From Prevotellaceae bacterium (lineage in GTDB: Bacteria; Bacteroidota; Bacteroidia; Bacteroidales; Paludibacteraceae): DNA of 64,000 bases. Both the position numbers and the translations under genes were made by a program. Of this stretch, positions 63,560 through 64,000 are shown in pieces. Each line of letters opens with the position of its first letter. Positions within the stretch are counted from its first letter, which is position 1. The stretch lies in the NCBI GenBank assembly GCA_031271465.1, contig JAISVR010000010.1, forward strand, positions 59,707 to 123,706. The letters run 5' to 3'. The notes under the pieces are model-generated. The model saw nothing but the letters and a program-made list of their open reading frames with translations, did not search any database and was not told where the DNA came from.

Positions 63560-64000
63560 AAAATCAGCTAAGAAGTTTCACTTCAACACAGGGCAGAAGA
63601 ATGGCAGGCGCGCGCGCGTTGTGGCGTGCTAATGGTATGAAAGAAGAGCAAATCGGAAAGCCGATTATTGCCATTGTCAATTCCTTTACGCAGTTTGTTC
63701 CCGGACACACGCATTTGCACGAAATCGGGCAACAGGTAAAAGCCGAAATCGAAAAGCTCGGCTGTTTCGCTGCCGAATTTAACACCATTGCCATTGATGA
63801 CGGTATTGCCATGGGACACGACGGAATGCTGTATTCTTTGCCGAGCCGCGATATTATTGCCGACAGTGTGGAATATATGGCGAATGCCCACAAAGCCGAC
63901 GCAATGATATGTATTTCGAATTGCGATAAAATCACACCCGGAATGTTGATGGCGGCAATGCGCCTGAATATTCCTGCCGTTTTTGTGAGTGGCGGACCGA
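63556..64000 (+). CDS. ilvD: Dihydroxy-acid dehydratase, 5' part
   Basis: 148 codons are visible before the right edge. [71 protein letters not shown] and [21 protein letters not shown] are the IlvD core, with the Fe-S Cys in SNCDKI. Converts dihydroxy acids to 2-oxoacids in Ile and Val (and Leu) synthesis. Expression is probably under the upstream attenuator. Confidence 0.97.
   Translation, partial: MKNQLRSFTSTQGRRMAGARALWRANGMKEEQIGKPIIAIVNSFTQFVPGHTHLHEIGQQVKAEIEKLGCFAAEFNTIAIDDGIAMGHDGMLYSLPSRDIIADSVEYMANAHKADAMICISNCDKITPGMLMAAMRLNIPAVFVSGGP

Overview
The window looks like a chromosomal segment of a Bacteroidales bacterium (Bacteroidota), genus not determined. Three things support this. 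Promoters repeatedly match the Bacteroidetes form (a -33 TTG/TTTG and a -7 TAnnTTTG). There are type IX secretion parts (PorQ, GldB) with several secreted proteins carrying T9SS C-terminal sorting domains. There is also a menaquinone plus methylmalonyl-CoA decarboxylase metabolism typical of propionate- and succinate-forming anaerobes.

Layout: 1-4.2 kb holds creD (cut by the left edge), mltG, porQ and cmk. 4.2-12.9 kb is a complete type II-C CRISPR-Cas locus. It has a 17-repeat array on the + strand, then on the - strand (read from the right) cas9, cas1, a four-helix-bundle gene, cas2 and a small membrane-protein gene, with tracrRNA on the + strand beyond cas9. 12.9-19.6 kb is a menaquinone cluster (menF, menD, menB, menC on -) interrupted by gdhA on +. 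19.6-21.1 kb is repeat-rich: a 21-bp-period array and REP-like palindromes around a GIY-YIG gene. 21.1-32.9 kb is a set of four large secreted BspA-LRR, FISUMP and T9SS type B proteins. 33-41.2 kb holds gldB, a WalJ-like hydrolase, a zeta-type toxin pair, a copper P-type ATPase, a second 21-bp-period array, an IS110 element and tRNA-Lys. 41.4-47.1 kb holds an aminotransferase, clpC, a DUF554 protein, lptE and secG. 47.2-54.1 kb holds lipoproteins and a three-gene surface-protein operon. 54.3-57.1 kb holds a polyprenol-phosphate glycosyltransferase, ispH and pfkA. After a third 21-bp-period array, 57.5-61.6 kb is the Na+-pumping methylmalonyl-CoA decarboxylase operon with its epimerase. The right end holds a BspA-like protein and an Ile/Val/Leu leader-peptide attenuator ahead of a membrane-protein gene and ilvD (cut by the right edge).

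Most notable observation: between cas9 and tracrRNA there is a 22-nt guide-like sequence directly followed by a degenerate CRISPR repeat that can pair with the downstream tracr anti-repeat. The same 22 nt recur, with one mismatch and in inverted orientation, about 185 bp upstream of the cas9 start. This has the layout of a natural single-guide (long-form tracrRNA) autorepressor, known from type II-A and here seen in a type II-C locus. Other strong signals are a Bacteroidetes promoter inside every CRISPR repeat, three unrelated intergenic arrays sharing a 21-bp period, a probable IS110 bridge RNA, and a four-segment ilv attenuator.

All calls were made by reading the sequence; no database search or folding program was run.
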